This document shows positions 41,654-50,079 of a DNA stretch of 54,950 bases, piece by piece. A program made the translations under genes and the position numbers. The DNA is from an uncultured Parvibacter sp. (GTDB lineage: Bacteria; Actinomycetota; Coriobacteriia; Coriobacteriales; Eggerthellaceae), in assembly GCA_947649875.1 (NCBI GenBank), contig CANSTH010000002.1, forward strand, positions 1-54,950, in the 5' to 3' direction. Positions within the stretch are counted from its first letter, which is position 1; the number at the start of each line of letters is the position of its first letter. The notes below the pieces were generated by a model. It worked only from the letters and a program-made list of their open reading frames with translations, was not told the DNA's origin and did not search any database.

Positions 41654-42478
41654 TTAGGCCACCTCCCTGCGCGGACCGTGCAGGGTTTCTTGCTGCGTTG
41701 CGGCCTTCGCCCGCGCATCGGCCGCCAGCGCCCGTACGCCCTTTTGGGCAGCAGCGCCATCCACGGCCATCTGGGTGCACTCGAGCGCCATCCAAGCTGC
41801 CGTTGCCTCCAAAAGCCCCTGGTAGAAGGGGGTTTGAGCCAAATCCGCCGCCTCTTCGCAGAAAAGCGGCACCCATGGCGCCAGGTGGGCGGCGAAGAAG
41901 GCCTGCGCCTTCTCGCGGTACGTTGCGGCTTGGGCCCGTGCCGCATCAGCCGCGGCCACCGGGCCTTCGTCTTGCGTCCCACCAAGCGCATCGGCGCAGC
42001 GATTCAGCAGCAGCGCCATGTACTGGAACTCGAAGCTGATGTGGTCTTCCGGCATGTTGAAGCCGTCGCTCACCGCCAGCCCATCCGCTGCATAAGCGGC
42101 GCAAGCACCGTCGCGGGAAGCCTGCATGATAAGGCGTCCCTCATCGGCATAGACGCTCTCGAACGGCGACACCGGCACCTTGGTCACCGAGCCGGCCCCC
42201 AGAAACACCCGCGCGTAGTCGCACCGGGTTTCAGTGATGGAGTCGGCCGTGCGCCGCTGCAGGAACTTGCGCATGCGGTTACTCCCGCGGGCAAAGCTGC
42301 GTTCGATGCCGTCCGCGCACTCATCCAGCGCCAGCACCGGCTGGGCCTCCACAAACTGGGCCGCAAATGCCTCGTCGATCTCCTGGTAGAACAGCCGTGC
42401 CAGCAATTGGTAGTAGCCGGCTCGCACGCGCAGCTCCTGCACCTGCAACGCCGTCTCGGCCATTGTCTTCTGCGCCAC
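41654..42478 (-). CDS. TorD/DmsD-family chaperone (locus 2)
   Basis: 274 residues. TorD features: YYQLLARLFYQEIDEAF, VPVSPFESVYADEGRLIMQASRD, and MPEDHISFEFQYMALLL. Likely cytoplasmic chaperone for the 959-residue enzyme's Tat signal and cofactor insertion. GTG 42478 is preferred (GGAGG 5 nt upstream); the ORF-track start 35 codons earlier lacks support. It is first gene of the seven-gene operon. Both TorD proteins in the window share the ESVY ... EDHI.. motif, yet are clearly diverged. Confidence 0.92.
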   Translation of the reverse strand: MAQKTMAETALQVQELRVRAGYYQLLARLFYQEIDEAFAAQFVEAQPVLALDECADGIERSFARGSNRMRKFLQRRTADSITETRCDYARVFLGAGSVTKVPVSPFESVYADEGRLIMQASRDGACAAYAADGLAVSDGFNMPEDHISFEFQYMALLLNRCADALGGTQDEGPVAAADAARAQAATYREKAQAFFAAHLAPWVPLFCEEAADLAQTPFYQGLLEATAAWMALECTQMAVDGAAAQKGVRALAADARAKAATQQETLHGPRREVA

Positions 42479-42630
42479 AGGATCCTCCTCTCCCTCTCCT
42501 TTGGCACCGACGCTTCTCGTCTTTCGCCGGCGTCCTGATGGCCCGTACCTTAGCCAGCCGGCCCCATTCGCCACCATTGCCAAGGGCAGACTATTTCGCT
42601 GCAGCCATCGTCAATTTGTGCTTATTTCTA

Positions 42631-42715
42631 CTAGTCAACTAGGTGGCTATTTTTTGTTTTACCAGTTCAGAGCCATATAGCTGAATAGCCAGTCCAACGG
42701 AAAAACCCGTATAAT
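42631..42715 (+). promoter_or_regulatory. control region between TorD (locus 2) and LuxR
   Basis: A consensus -10 TATAAT (42710-42715) faces the LuxR gene. No good -35 is present, suggesting activation. Dyads nearby: CTAGT-ca-ACTAG (42631-42642) and an 8-bp inverted repeat TGGCTATT ... AATAGCCA (about 42644-42691). Because the -10 sits 3 nt before ATG 42718, translation must start downstream. Confidence 0.6.
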
Positions 42716-42750
42716 TCATGCGAGGAGTTTTGAGGGCGAAGGGAAACCGC

Positions 42751-44238
42751 GTGAGCCTTACCGACATCAAGGCAAAAGCTGGGGAGCTGGGAGAGCGCAC
42801 AAACGCGCAGTTGCCGGGATTGCCGTACTTGGGCTTTGCCTTCTGGTTCGCTTGGAACCTTGTGGCCTTCTCGGGCACCATCTGGTTGAAGCAAGACGAC
42901 TCCGGCGGCTCTATCATGTACCTGTTCATGGCTCATCTGCTGGCATCCGTTGTCACATTGCTGGCCATAAACCGCGCCATGAAACGCCACAGTGCCCTTA
43001 TCCTTTCCAACCGGTTCCTGGCAGCGGGGGCAGCACTGGGCTGCCTTGGCACCTGGCTCATGATTTTGGAGGGCGGAACCGACGACCACATCACCCTATT
43101 CCTCATAGGCTGCGTGTTAGCGGGCGTTGGCACCTCGTTCATGCTGGTGCGCAGCGGCATGGTGCTGGGACTGGTTCAGCCGCGCCGATCGTTCAAGACC
43201 ATCAGCCTCTGCGCACTGTTCGCCATAGCGGTTTACTTCATCATCGAGGGATACTCGCTCATGATTGGCGCATTTCTGTTCATCTTGTTGCCAGCTCTCT
43301 CGTCGGCATGCCTGGCAGTTCGCACCAATCTCCCCAGTGAACGGGCCATCATGACCACCACCACGAAGCTGCCCAACCGCTTTGGAAACCTGCTGCTGGC
43401 CATATTCGTCTACTCGCTTTCGCAGGCAATCACCAAAGGTTATCTTCTGGAAAGTTTGCCGGCTTCGCAGTGGGTGCTGTGCATGAGCTATGTGATGCTG
43501 GTGCTCATTGTGTTGATGCTGGTATTCATCGCCATCAACCTATGTATGCCCGCCAGCGTCTCGTTCGGGCGCATCTTCTACCCACTGGCCATCTTGTTCG
43601 TGCTGCCGCAATTGGCCATTCCCTTTCTTTCGGAATACCCCATCATCGCAGCAGCGGGCATCGATTTTGCCGGCTACGCCTTCGACCTCTTCGTATGGAG
43701 CATGTGCGCCTATCTGGCGTTTCAGATGGAGGGGAACTCCGTCAAGGTGTTCTGCTATTGCACGGCATCGCTTTCGGCCGGCCTGGCGCTGGGCAACACC
43801 ATGGCGCTGGTGCTGGCCTCGTTTGCGCCGAGCGCCATGCAGTTCTACACCTTGAACTGCCTGATGGCGGTGGCCTCGCTCATTGTGACGGTGTTCGTGT
43901 TCCCGGAGTCGCGCCTGCGCGACTTGCTGCTGCCAGTAGACGAAGAGGGAGACAACAATCCCGCCGATTTAGAGAAGCGCCGCGAAGAAGCCCGCAAGAG
44001 CGCGTTTCGCAACGCCTGCAGCGCTGTTGTGGAAGAGGGCGGCCTGTCCAAACGCGAAGAGGAGGTGCTGGTGCTGCTGGCAAAAGGGTTCACCGCCCAG
44101 CAGATTGCCGACGCGCTGTTCATCTCCATCCACACCGCCCGCGCCCACATCCGCAACATCCACTCGAAGCTAGACGTAACCTCCCGCAAGGAGATCATGG
44201 AGAAGATAGAAGCCCACATAGGCACCATCAGTGGCTAG
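42751..44238 (+). CDS. multi-pass membrane regulator with C-terminal LuxR HTH (locus 2)
   Basis: About 495 residues. Roughly 12 membrane helices fill the first 400 residues (from GLPYLGFAFWFAWNLVAF). The C-terminal LuxR/GerE HTH reads LSKREEEVLVLLAKGFTAQQIADALFISIHTARAHIRNIHSKLDV. Divergent from the locus 2 operon, which it probably activates on ligand sensing. GTG 42751 is chosen (AAGGGA 6 nt upstream), because the -10 box makes ATG 42718 impossible if that promoter is used; TTG 42730 is also possible. Shares the plan of the 7870 and 53721 regulators. Confidence 0.9.
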   Translation: MSLTDIKAKAGELGERTNAQLPGLPYLGFAFWFAWNLVAFSGTIWLKQDDSGGSIMYLFMAHLLASVVTLLAINRAMKRHSALILSNRFLAAGAALGCLGTWLMILEGGTDDHITLFLIGCVLAGVGTSFMLVRSGMVLGLVQPRRSFKTISLCALFAIAVYFIIEGYSLMIGAFLFILLPALSSACLAVRTNLPSERAIMTTTTKLPNRFGNLLLAIFVYSLSQAITKGYLLESLPASQWVLCMSYVMLVLIVLMLVFIAINLCMPASVSFGRIFYPLAILFVLPQLAIPFLSEYPIIAAAGIDFAGYAFDLFVWSMCAYLAFQMEGNSVKVFCYCTASLSAGLALGNTMALVLASFAPSAMQFYTLNCLMAVASLIVTVFVFPESRLRDLLLPVDEEGDNNPADLEKRREEARKSAFRNACSAVVEEGGLSKREEEVLVLLAKGFTAQQIADALFISIHTARAHIRNIHSKLDVTSRKEIMEKIEAHIGTISG

Positions 44239-44295
44239 CACGGGAATCTATACTCTAATTCCTCATCTAGTCGTTTTCTGGGCATTATGGCATGA

Positions 44296-44401
44296 ACTAT
44301 AGGAGTTGGACTGTTTTCACTATAGAAGTTGGACAGGCTACGACAACCAGGTTGATTGCCGGAGAACAGGTGCACGGCGCATATAAGCGTATAGGTTCTC
44401 C
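44296..44401. repeat. tandem 16-nt direct repeats and an adjacent dyad
   Basis: ACTATAGgAGTTGGAC (44296) and ACTATAGaAGTTGGAC (44319) are 23 nt apart. A GGAGAAC/GTTCTCC inverted repeat (44361-44367, 44395-44401) follows. The gap 44239-44625 otherwise holds a gene remnant, a REP-like palindrome and the module 2 promoter. Confidence 0.6.
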
Positions 44402-44404
44402 GCT

Positions 44405-44470
44405 AGCTGGAAGGTCGTTTGGGAGGGGTTGTGGTCGGAGTAGGCGAAGTCGAGGTCCACCGTGGAACAG
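44405..44470 (-). pseudogene. duplicated 3' end of the endonuclease/exonuclease/phosphatase gene
   Basis: 66 bp matching 45453-45518 (the 3' coding end of the 45443-46546 gene) at 62 of 66 positions, in the same orientation. It lies on the other side of the RelB/PIN module, so the two copies flank the module as direct repeats. Confidence 0.85.
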
Positions 44471-44496
44471 ACAGCCCACGTACAGTTGCAGCTTTA

Positions 44497-44519
44497 GGTC
44501 GAGACAGAATCTCGGCCCT
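44497..44519. repeat. REP-like palindrome, copy 6 (decayed)
   Basis: GGtCGAGA-cagaa-TCTCGgCC followed by CTATGAA, one base from the CTACGAA tail of other copies. Confidence 0.75.
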
Positions 44520-44560
44520 ATGAAATGGGACAACGGGCTACATCCCCTTTATTCCAGAAG

Positions 44561-44610
44561 TTGCTCCTCTTCTTATATATTGCTATACTTTTTTCACTAT
44601 TTGTATAGCA
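44561..44610 (+). promoter_or_regulatory. promoter and operator of toxin-antitoxin module 2
   Basis: -35 TTGCTC (44561-44566), 17-nt spacer, -10 TATACT (44584-44589). A perfect 8-bp inverted repeat TGCTATAC (44581-44588) / GTATAGCA (44603-44610) covers the -10 and the start region, which fits antitoxin autorepression. Same arrangement as module 1. Confidence 0.78.
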
Positions 44611-44625
44611 GATTGGATATTCGCC

Positions 44626-44961
44626 ATGGCTTCTGTTCAAATGAACATACGAATCGACCCGGCCCTTAAGGCAACAGGCGATTTAGTTTTGCGCAGAAAC
44701 GGCTACACTCCATCGGCTGCCATACAAACCTTTTGGTCGTACATGACAGAGCATCAGCAATTGCCCAGTTTCATGCCAAAAAAGAAGTCTCACTCCTTAG
44801 ACGAAGAGCAATTGCGCGAGATAGAAGAGGGCAACGGTTTGGCGTGGCGCCTTCTGGAAGAAACAACCGGCATCCGCGTCTGCCCCAACGGCGAAGACGA
44901 ACCGGATTACGATAGCCTCCGCGAACGCGCTTTTATCGAAAGAGGCCTGCTCTATGACTAA
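44626..44961 (+). CDS. RelB/DinJ-family antitoxin of module 2
   Basis: 111 residues. The ribbon-helix-helix start MASVQMNIRIDPALKATGDLVLRRNGYTPSAAI is homologous to the module 1 antitoxin. The C-terminal 50 residues are charged and probably bind the toxin. It overlaps the toxin gene by 8 nt, so they are co-translated. Surrounding bases are more AT-rich than neighbouring genes. Confidence 0.88.
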   Translation: MASVQMNIRIDPALKATGDLVLRRNGYTPSAAIQTFWSYMTEHQQLPSFMPKKKSHSLDEEQLREIEEGNGLAWRLLEETTGIRVCPNGEDEPDYDSLRERAFIERGLLYD

Positions 44962-45439
44962 AGCGACTGCATCGTTTCTTGTGGACACCAATATCTGGCT
45001 TGACATGCTTTTGGGCAGGCCCAACGGAAAGGTTAGCAGCGCCCTCATTGTGCGAGCCAATGCTCGAGACGACTTTATGGCGGTAACGGCGTCTCAACTC
45101 AAAGACATCTTTTATGTAGTTGGGCAAGAACTCAAAAGACGGGCCCGGCTTGAAGAAGGCGCTATGAGTACGGCACATGCAAGCTCCATAAACGAAATTG
45201 CCTGGAGCTGCCTTTCTTATGTTCAAAAGCAAGCCATGGTCATCGACGAGGGTCTCTCGGAGCACTGTGAGGCATCAACACTAAGGGCACAGTGCTCCGA
45301 CTACGAAGATGCCATTCTGATGGCCTGTGCGCGCCGCGCCAAAATGGACTTCATCGTTACCAACGATATGCAACTGCTCGCCCAATCGACGATACGAGCC
45401 ATCACGCCGAAACAGTACCTGGAGGCCTACGCCGTCTGA
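44954..45439 (+). CDS. PIN-domain toxin of module 2
   Basis: 161 residues. PIN acidic residues: Asp in FLVDTNIWLDMLLG, CSDYEDAILMACARR, and MDFIVTNDMQLL. The C-terminal half (DYEDAI..A.ARRA..DFIVT...., AITP..YLEAY) aligns with the module 1 toxin, so the two modules share ancestry. The predicted activity is RNA cleavage, blocked by the RelB-type partner. The stop codon lies 3 nt from the stop of the convergent 45443 gene, an unusually tight join that fits insertion at that site. Confidence 0.88.
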   Translation: MTKATASFLVDTNIWLDMLLGRPNGKVSSALIVRANARDDFMAVTASQLKDIFYVVGQELKRRARLEEGAMSTAHASSINEIAWSCLSYVQKQAMVIDEGLSEHCEASTLRAQCSDYEDAILMACARRAKMDFIVTNDMQLLAQSTIRAITPKQYLEAYAV

Positions 45440-45442
45440 CGC

Positions 45443-46546
45443 TTACTCCCCCAGCTGGAAGGTCATTTGGGCGGGGTTGTGGTCGGAGTAGGCGAAGTCC
45501 AGGTCCACCGTGGAATAGTCCAGGCATTCGATGTTGCTGGAGTAGATAAAGGTGTCCATCACCCAGCGATCGTTGGTGCCGTCGTAAGGGCGGCCGGCGT
45601 CGCGGCAGGTAGCGGCATCATCGAACTGGCCGGCATCATACTTCGCTTTTGCCGCCACCGTGAAGCCGAAGGGCACGCTGTCGAAATCGAAGGGCTTGGC
45701 CCAGCTTTCCACCGCCTGCACCTTGTTGTGGTACACCTCCCCCGATACGCCAATCATGTCGTGGTTGAAGTCGCCGCCGGCAATCACGTAGTTGCCCGCC
45801 GCCAGTTCCGCTTCCATGTCGGCAAACAGCATGCGCCGCTGCGCCGCCATGATGGACTCGTCGGCCCCGTAGGCGGAAAGGTGCACGTTTATCAGCACCA
45901 GCTGTTTGCCGTTGCTCACCGGGATGCGGCAGATGGAGTAGCAGCGGTCAAGGTCTAAGAACTTGCTGAAGCTGTCGGAAATAGGCAGGCTGCGACGCAG
46001 GGCGCTGTCCACCTTGTATTGGGAGAACGTTGCAAGCCCCGCCTTGTTGGCGCCGTGGGGCGCGTAAAGCGGCCACATGAGAAAGGGCGAGTCGTAGTTT
46101 TGCGCAAACACAGACACGTCATAGGGAAACAGCTTGCGCAGCATCTCGTACTGGTCGATGAAATGGCTGCGGGTGCCCCTCACGTCCACTTCCTGGAACA
46201 GCACGAAGGTGGGGGAAAGCGCCTTGATGGCCTCCCCTTCACCATTAATGTCGTCTTCCACCACCTGGGGCGATGCCGCCACCGACCCGCTGCCGCCATC
46301 CATAAAGAAGTCGAAGTCTTGGTTGTAAGCGCCAAAGCCCAGATTGGCAGTGACCACCTTAAGCTGAGGGTTTTCGGCAAGGTTTATCTGAGCAGCAGGC
46401 GGCGTGCCCCCCAGAGGCGCGTCCGCTTCCAGCGTCAGGTTGTCGTCCAAGCGATAGTAGGACACCATCACGTAGCCCACATACAGCGCCACTACCAGCA
46501 CCACTGCCAGCACCACGCCCAAAATCACCTTCAGCGCCTTGTTCAT
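45443..46546 (-). CDS. membrane-anchored endonuclease/exonuclease/phosphatase-family protein
   Basis: 367 residues. An N-terminal membrane helix (ALKVILGVVLAVVLVVALYVGYVMV) precedes an EEP-fold domain: VVTANLGFG, FVLFQEVDVRG (metal-binding Glu), VLINVHLSAYG, IAGGDFNHD and AYSDHNPAQMTF (catalytic Asp/His). Members hydrolyse phosphodiester or phosphomonoester bonds in nucleic acids, inositides or sphingolipids. The anchor implies an extracytoplasmic substrate, which is unknown. The 3' end of the gene is duplicated at 44405-44470 across the toxin-antitoxin module. Confidence 0.92.
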   Translation of the reverse strand: MNKALKVILGVVLAVVLVVALYVGYVMVSYYRLDDNLTLEADAPLGGTPPAAQINLAENPQLKVVTANLGFGAYNQDFDFFMDGGSGSVAASPQVVEDDINGEGEAIKALSPTFVLFQEVDVRGTRSHFIDQYEMLRKLFPYDVSVFAQNYDSPFLMWPLYAPHGANKAGLATFSQYKVDSALRRSLPISDSFSKFLDLDRCYSICRIPVSNGKQLVLINVHLSAYGADESIMAAQRRMLFADMEAELAAGNYVIAGGDFNHDMIGVSGEVYHNKVQAVESWAKPFDFDSVPFGFTVAAKAKYDAGQFDDAATCRDAGRPYDGTNDRWVMDTFIYSSNIECLDYSTVDLDFAYSDHNPAQMTFQLGE

Positions 46547-46687
46547 TTCGCCCTCCGTTCGGTTGTCACCATCATGATAGCGCCTATTTGCCCGGTTTTA
46601 GGCCCGCTGCCATCCTCCACCAAAACAGTGGGGTAAAATGCAGCTTTAGCTTTAAAGCCCACGCAGCGCACCAAAGGAGTGACCCCC

Positions 46688-47923
46688 ATGCAGATGACCG
46701 CCGAGCAGCTGGCAATGATCAAAGGCCAGTTCCAAAGCCTGAAGGCCCGCAGCCCCTTCTACGCCAAGAAGTTCGAGGGCATCGACCTGGCCGATGTGCA
46801 AACCCAGGCCGATTTCGAGAAGCTGCCCTTCTCGGAGAAGAACGACCTGCGCGACGCCTACCCGCTGGGATTGCAAGCAGTTCCCGATGAAGAGGTGGTG
46901 CGCATCCACAGCTCATCGGGCACCACGGGCACGCCGGTGATCATCCCCTACACCCAGCAGGACGTCATCGACTGGGCCACCCAGTTCGCCCGCTGCTACG
47001 AGATGGCCGGCATCACCCCGCTCGACCGCGTGCAAATAACCCCCGGCTACGGCCTGTGGACCGCCGGCATCGGCTTCCAGCTGGGCTGCGAGCGGCTGGG
47101 GGCCATGGCCATTCCCATGGGGCCGGGCAACACCGACAAGCAGCTGCAGATGATGCAAGACCTGAAGTCTACCGTCATTTGCGCCACTAGCTCCTATGCC
47201 CTGCTGCTAGCAGAGGAAATCAACAAACGCGATCTGCGCGACAAAATTCACCTGCGCAAGGGGGTTATCGGCAGTGAGCGCTGGGGCGAGAAGATGCGCA
47301 ACCGCATCCAAGAGGAAATGGGCATCCAGATCTACGACATCTACGGCCTCACCGAAATCTACGGCCCCGGCATCGGCATTTCCTGCGACGCCCACGCCGG
47401 CATGCACATTTGGGACGATTACATTTATATGGAAGTGGTGGATCCGAAAACCGGCGAGGTGCTGCCCGATGGCGAAGTGGGCGAGCTGGTGCTCACCACG
47501 CTGCGCAAGCAGGGGGCGCCGCTCATTCGTTACCGCACCCACGACCTCACCCGCATCATCCCCGGCACCTGCCCCTGCGGCAGCCGCTACCCGCGCATCG
47601 ACACGCTGGTGGGACGCACCGACGACATGATAAAGGTGAAGGGCTGCAACATGTTCCCGGCGCAAATCGAGGAAGTCATCAAGATGACCGATGGCGCCTC
47701 CTCCGAGTACCAGGTGATGATCGAAACCATTTCCGGCCACGACATCCTTACGGTACTGTTCGAGACGCCGCTGGAAGGCGACGAGAAGGCCCGTTGCGAG
47801 CAGGAGCTGGCACTCATCTTCAAGGCGAAGCTGGGCTGCACCCCCGAAGCGAAGGGCGTGCCCATGGGCGAACTGCCCCGCTCCGAGAAGAAGACTCGCC
47901 GCATTTTCGACAGCCGCTACTAA
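46688..47923 (+). CDS. paaK: phenylacetate-CoA ligase
   Basis: 411 residues, typical of the short PaaK type. It forms an aryl-CoA thioester from an aryl acid (phenylacetate or relative), ATP and CoA. Visible motifs: the adenylate-forming P-loop region HSSSGTTGTPVIIPYT, DIYGLTEIYGPGIG, LIRYRTHDLTR, and the Lys-bearing VGRTDDMIKVKGCNMFP. The zinc-like CPCGSRYPR is typical. ATG 46688 is preferred with AAAGGAG upstream. Likely co-transcribed with the SEC-C gene 12 nt downstream. In gut Coriobacteria such enzymes often accompany 2-oxoacid ferredoxin oxidoreductases, none of which is seen here. Confidence 0.94.
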   Translation: MQMTAEQLAMIKGQFQSLKARSPFYAKKFEGIDLADVQTQADFEKLPFSEKNDLRDAYPLGLQAVPDEEVVRIHSSSGTTGTPVIIPYTQQDVIDWATQFARCYEMAGITPLDRVQITPGYGLWTAGIGFQLGCERLGAMAIPMGPGNTDKQLQMMQDLKSTVICATSSYALLLAEEINKRDLRDKIHLRKGVIGSERWGEKMRNRIQEEMGIQIYDIYGLTEIYGPGIGISCDAHAGMHIWDDYIYMEVVDPKTGEVLPDGEVGELVLTTLRKQGAPLIRYRTHDLTRIIPGTCPCGSRYPRIDTLVGRTDDMIKVKGCNMFPAQIEEVIKMTDGASSEYQVMIETISGHDILTVLFETPLEGDEKARCEQELALIFKAKLGCTPEAKGVPMGELPRSEKKTRRIFDSRY

Positions 47924-47935
47924 TTTGGAGGCCCG

Positions 47936-49846
47936 TTGCTAACCGATTCCCAACTGTTTCGCCTGCAAGACGTACTGGGCTGTCTGGCCTGCTACGCCAA
48001 TGGCCTGTTTGGCCTGGTTGAGCAGGAGCAGTTCATGGATCTCATGGAGTCCTACGACCCCGCACGCGTGGAGGTAATCCACGATGTGCTGGAAACGCTT
48101 TGGGAAAACGCTGACGTGATAGACGGGTTCGTGGAGCAGAATCCCTTTGGGCTAAGCAGCGCCGACTTGCAGCTGGCCGCTTCATGGAAGGACGCCCTGC
48201 ACGCCACAGGCATATTCGTTGGTACCGAAGAGGGCAAAGAGCTGTATTTGCTGGAGGGGCGCCTGGTGGCACTTGCGCAAGCAGAGCTGCACGAGAGTGG
48301 CCCCTGCCTAGTGAATATAACGGTGCTGCCCTTTGAGAACATGCTGGTGGAAGACTACACCAGCATGGCCATGGACCTGGATATGGCCTATGCCCCCTTC
48401 CCCTTGCAGCGAGATGTGGCCATAGCGCGAGCGCGGGGCATCATCGAAACACCACAGCAGTTTGTGCCCTTTGCCCGCGAGATAAACGGCCGTCGCCATG
48501 AGGCGGAGATGGACCAACTGATGGAGGACCTCGACCGCGAATCGCGGCTGCACGCGGGCGAGGACATTTCGCCCGAGGGCTTTCACCGGGGCCGCTTCTT
48601 CGGCATGGATCGTCAGCAGCGCGACCAGCTGGCCGACGAAGAGGCGCGTGCCTTGTTGATCGACGAGCTGCTTACCATGCTGGAAGGGCGCCTGATAACC
48701 AAGACCGCCCCCACCACTCACTTGACAGAGTGCCTGCCCCAGTGCACGAAGGCCACCCTCATTGATTTCGGAAAGCGCCTTGGATTGAAGTCGCTTTCCG
48801 CCTTGAACAAAACCCAGATAGCCGAGCGCATTACGAATGCGGTGCAAGCCGCCGCACCGGAAACATTGGAAGCGCTCGAGCAAGCTGCGGGCCTGTTTCC
48901 CACCGTAGTGCTGCAGCAGCTGGACCGCCAAGCCAACGACGGCCCGCTTGCCCAACCGGTTTCCACGGCCACCATCGACAGCTCAACCGTGGCCTGCTTC
49001 CCCTTCGTGCTGCCCTTCTACTGCCAAGGAACGCTGATAGGGGTAATGCCCGAAGAGATGCGCGACCTGTTGCAAAAGCTGGACCTCCCCCGCATTATCA
49101 AGCGAGAAAGCGCCCGCGAAAACGCCCGGCGCATTGCGGAGGAATGCGTGTTCACATACGGACTGTCAACCATCGACGACGCCTACAAAGAGCTGGAACT
49201 GCTGGGGCTTGACCAGCTTACGCGTGATGAGTTTGAAGTTGAGGTACGGGCCAGTTCCCTGCTGGGGAACCTGGACGTCATGGTTTGGAAACACGATGGG
49301 GAAACGTACTTGGCAAGCCCTCCGCTCATGCCCCAGCCAGACGACGCCCAGGCCGCCGACGAGCGCCGCTACTTGCTAGAATGTCACAGCCAAGTTCCGC
49401 GGAAGCATCTGTACGAGTTCTCCAAAGACGGCCGCGTTGAAGAGGCAGTGTTCACCAGCCCCGCCGCCGAACGACTGGTCAGCTACCTTAACGAGCGCAT
49501 CCCCGACGGCGAGCACGATGCCTTCTTTGCCGACAATGTGCTTGAAGAGATGATCCTCTCGGTGGTTGAGGGCAATGTAGACGTGATAGAGATGCTGCGA
49601 ATTGCCGAAGAGTTCGGCCTTGCCGGATGCGACACCGACCCCCAACGCCTGCTGGGCCGGCTCACTATTCTGCGCAACTCGTTGCCGCTATGGGAGCTGA
49701 ACGGCTGGTCGGCCATCGAAGAGATGGAGATAACCACCGGCAAGAAAATGTTCTTCGATGATCGCGGCATGCCCCTGAAGGTAGGCCGCAATGACCCGTG
49801 CCCCTGCGGCAGCGGCAAACCCTACAAAGACTGCTGCGGAAGGTAG
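47936..49846 (+). CDS. large SEC-C motif protein of unknown function
   Basis: 636 residues. Mostly helical and acidic, no membrane helices. It ends in the zinc-binding SEC-C motif VGRNDPCPCGSGKPYKDCCGR, as in SecA and many unrelated proteins. A SAP/Rho-N-like helix pair (LIDFGKRLGLKSLSALNKTQIAERI) lies near residues 275-305, which may bind nucleic acid. TTG start 4 nt after GGAGG. It follows paaK by 12 nt but has no obvious metabolic tie. No family for the body is recognised. Confidence 0.85.
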   Translation: MLTDSQLFRLQDVLGCLACYANGLFGLVEQEQFMDLMESYDPARVEVIHDVLETLWENADVIDGFVEQNPFGLSSADLQLAASWKDALHATGIFVGTEEGKELYLLEGRLVALAQAELHESGPCLVNITVLPFENMLVEDYTSMAMDLDMAYAPFPLQRDVAIARARGIIETPQQFVPFAREINGRRHEAEMDQLMEDLDRESRLHAGEDISPEGFHRGRFFGMDRQQRDQLADEEARALLIDELLTMLEGRLITKTAPTTHLTECLPQCTKATLIDFGKRLGLKSLSALNKTQIAERITNAVQAAAPETLEALEQAAGLFPTVVLQQLDRQANDGPLAQPVSTATIDSSTVACFPFVLPFYCQGTLIGVMPEEMRDLLQKLDLPRIIKRESARENARRIAEECVFTYGLSTIDDAYKELELLGLDQLTRDEFEVEVRASSLLGNLDVMVWKHDGETYLASPPLMPQPDDAQAADERRYLLECHSQVPRKHLYEFSKDGRVEEAVFTSPAAERLVSYLNERIPDGEHDAFFADNVLEEMILSVVEGNVDVIEMLRIAEEFGLAGCDTDPQRLLGRLTILRNSLPLWELNGWSAIEEMEITTGKKMFFDDRGMPLKVGRNDPCPCGSGKPYKDCCGR

Positions 49847-49860
49847 TCCCCCCCCCGTCC

Positions 49861-50060
49861 GCGCGTGTGGGCGAAAGGGGTTCGGCCTGGTCGGGCGCTT
49901 ATTCCCGCGTCAAACTCGATTTAGAAGGCGGCGACATGGCGCAGAGGATCTGGCGGCCCGTCCCAAAGACCTGGACTGCGGCAGGCATGGCCGCCTTCTC
50001 ATGTATCGAGTTCTTTGGCGGGGCGCCCGAATCGGCCTCACCCCTTCCGCCCACACGCGC
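49861..50060. repeat. 200-bp near-palindromic element between convergent genes
   Basis: Outer arms 49861-49898 and 50023-50060 pair at 32 of 38 positions (starting GCGCGTGTGGGCG). Inner arms also pair: AACTCGAT (49913) with ATCGAGTT (50005), and AGAAGGCGGC (49923) with GCCGCCTTCT (49990). The whole could fold into one long hairpin. A run of nine C (49848-49856) lies just outside. It may be a MITE-like element or a large bidirectional transcript end. Confidence 0.8.
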
Positions 50061-50079
50061 TACTCTTGAGCCGAGCTGT

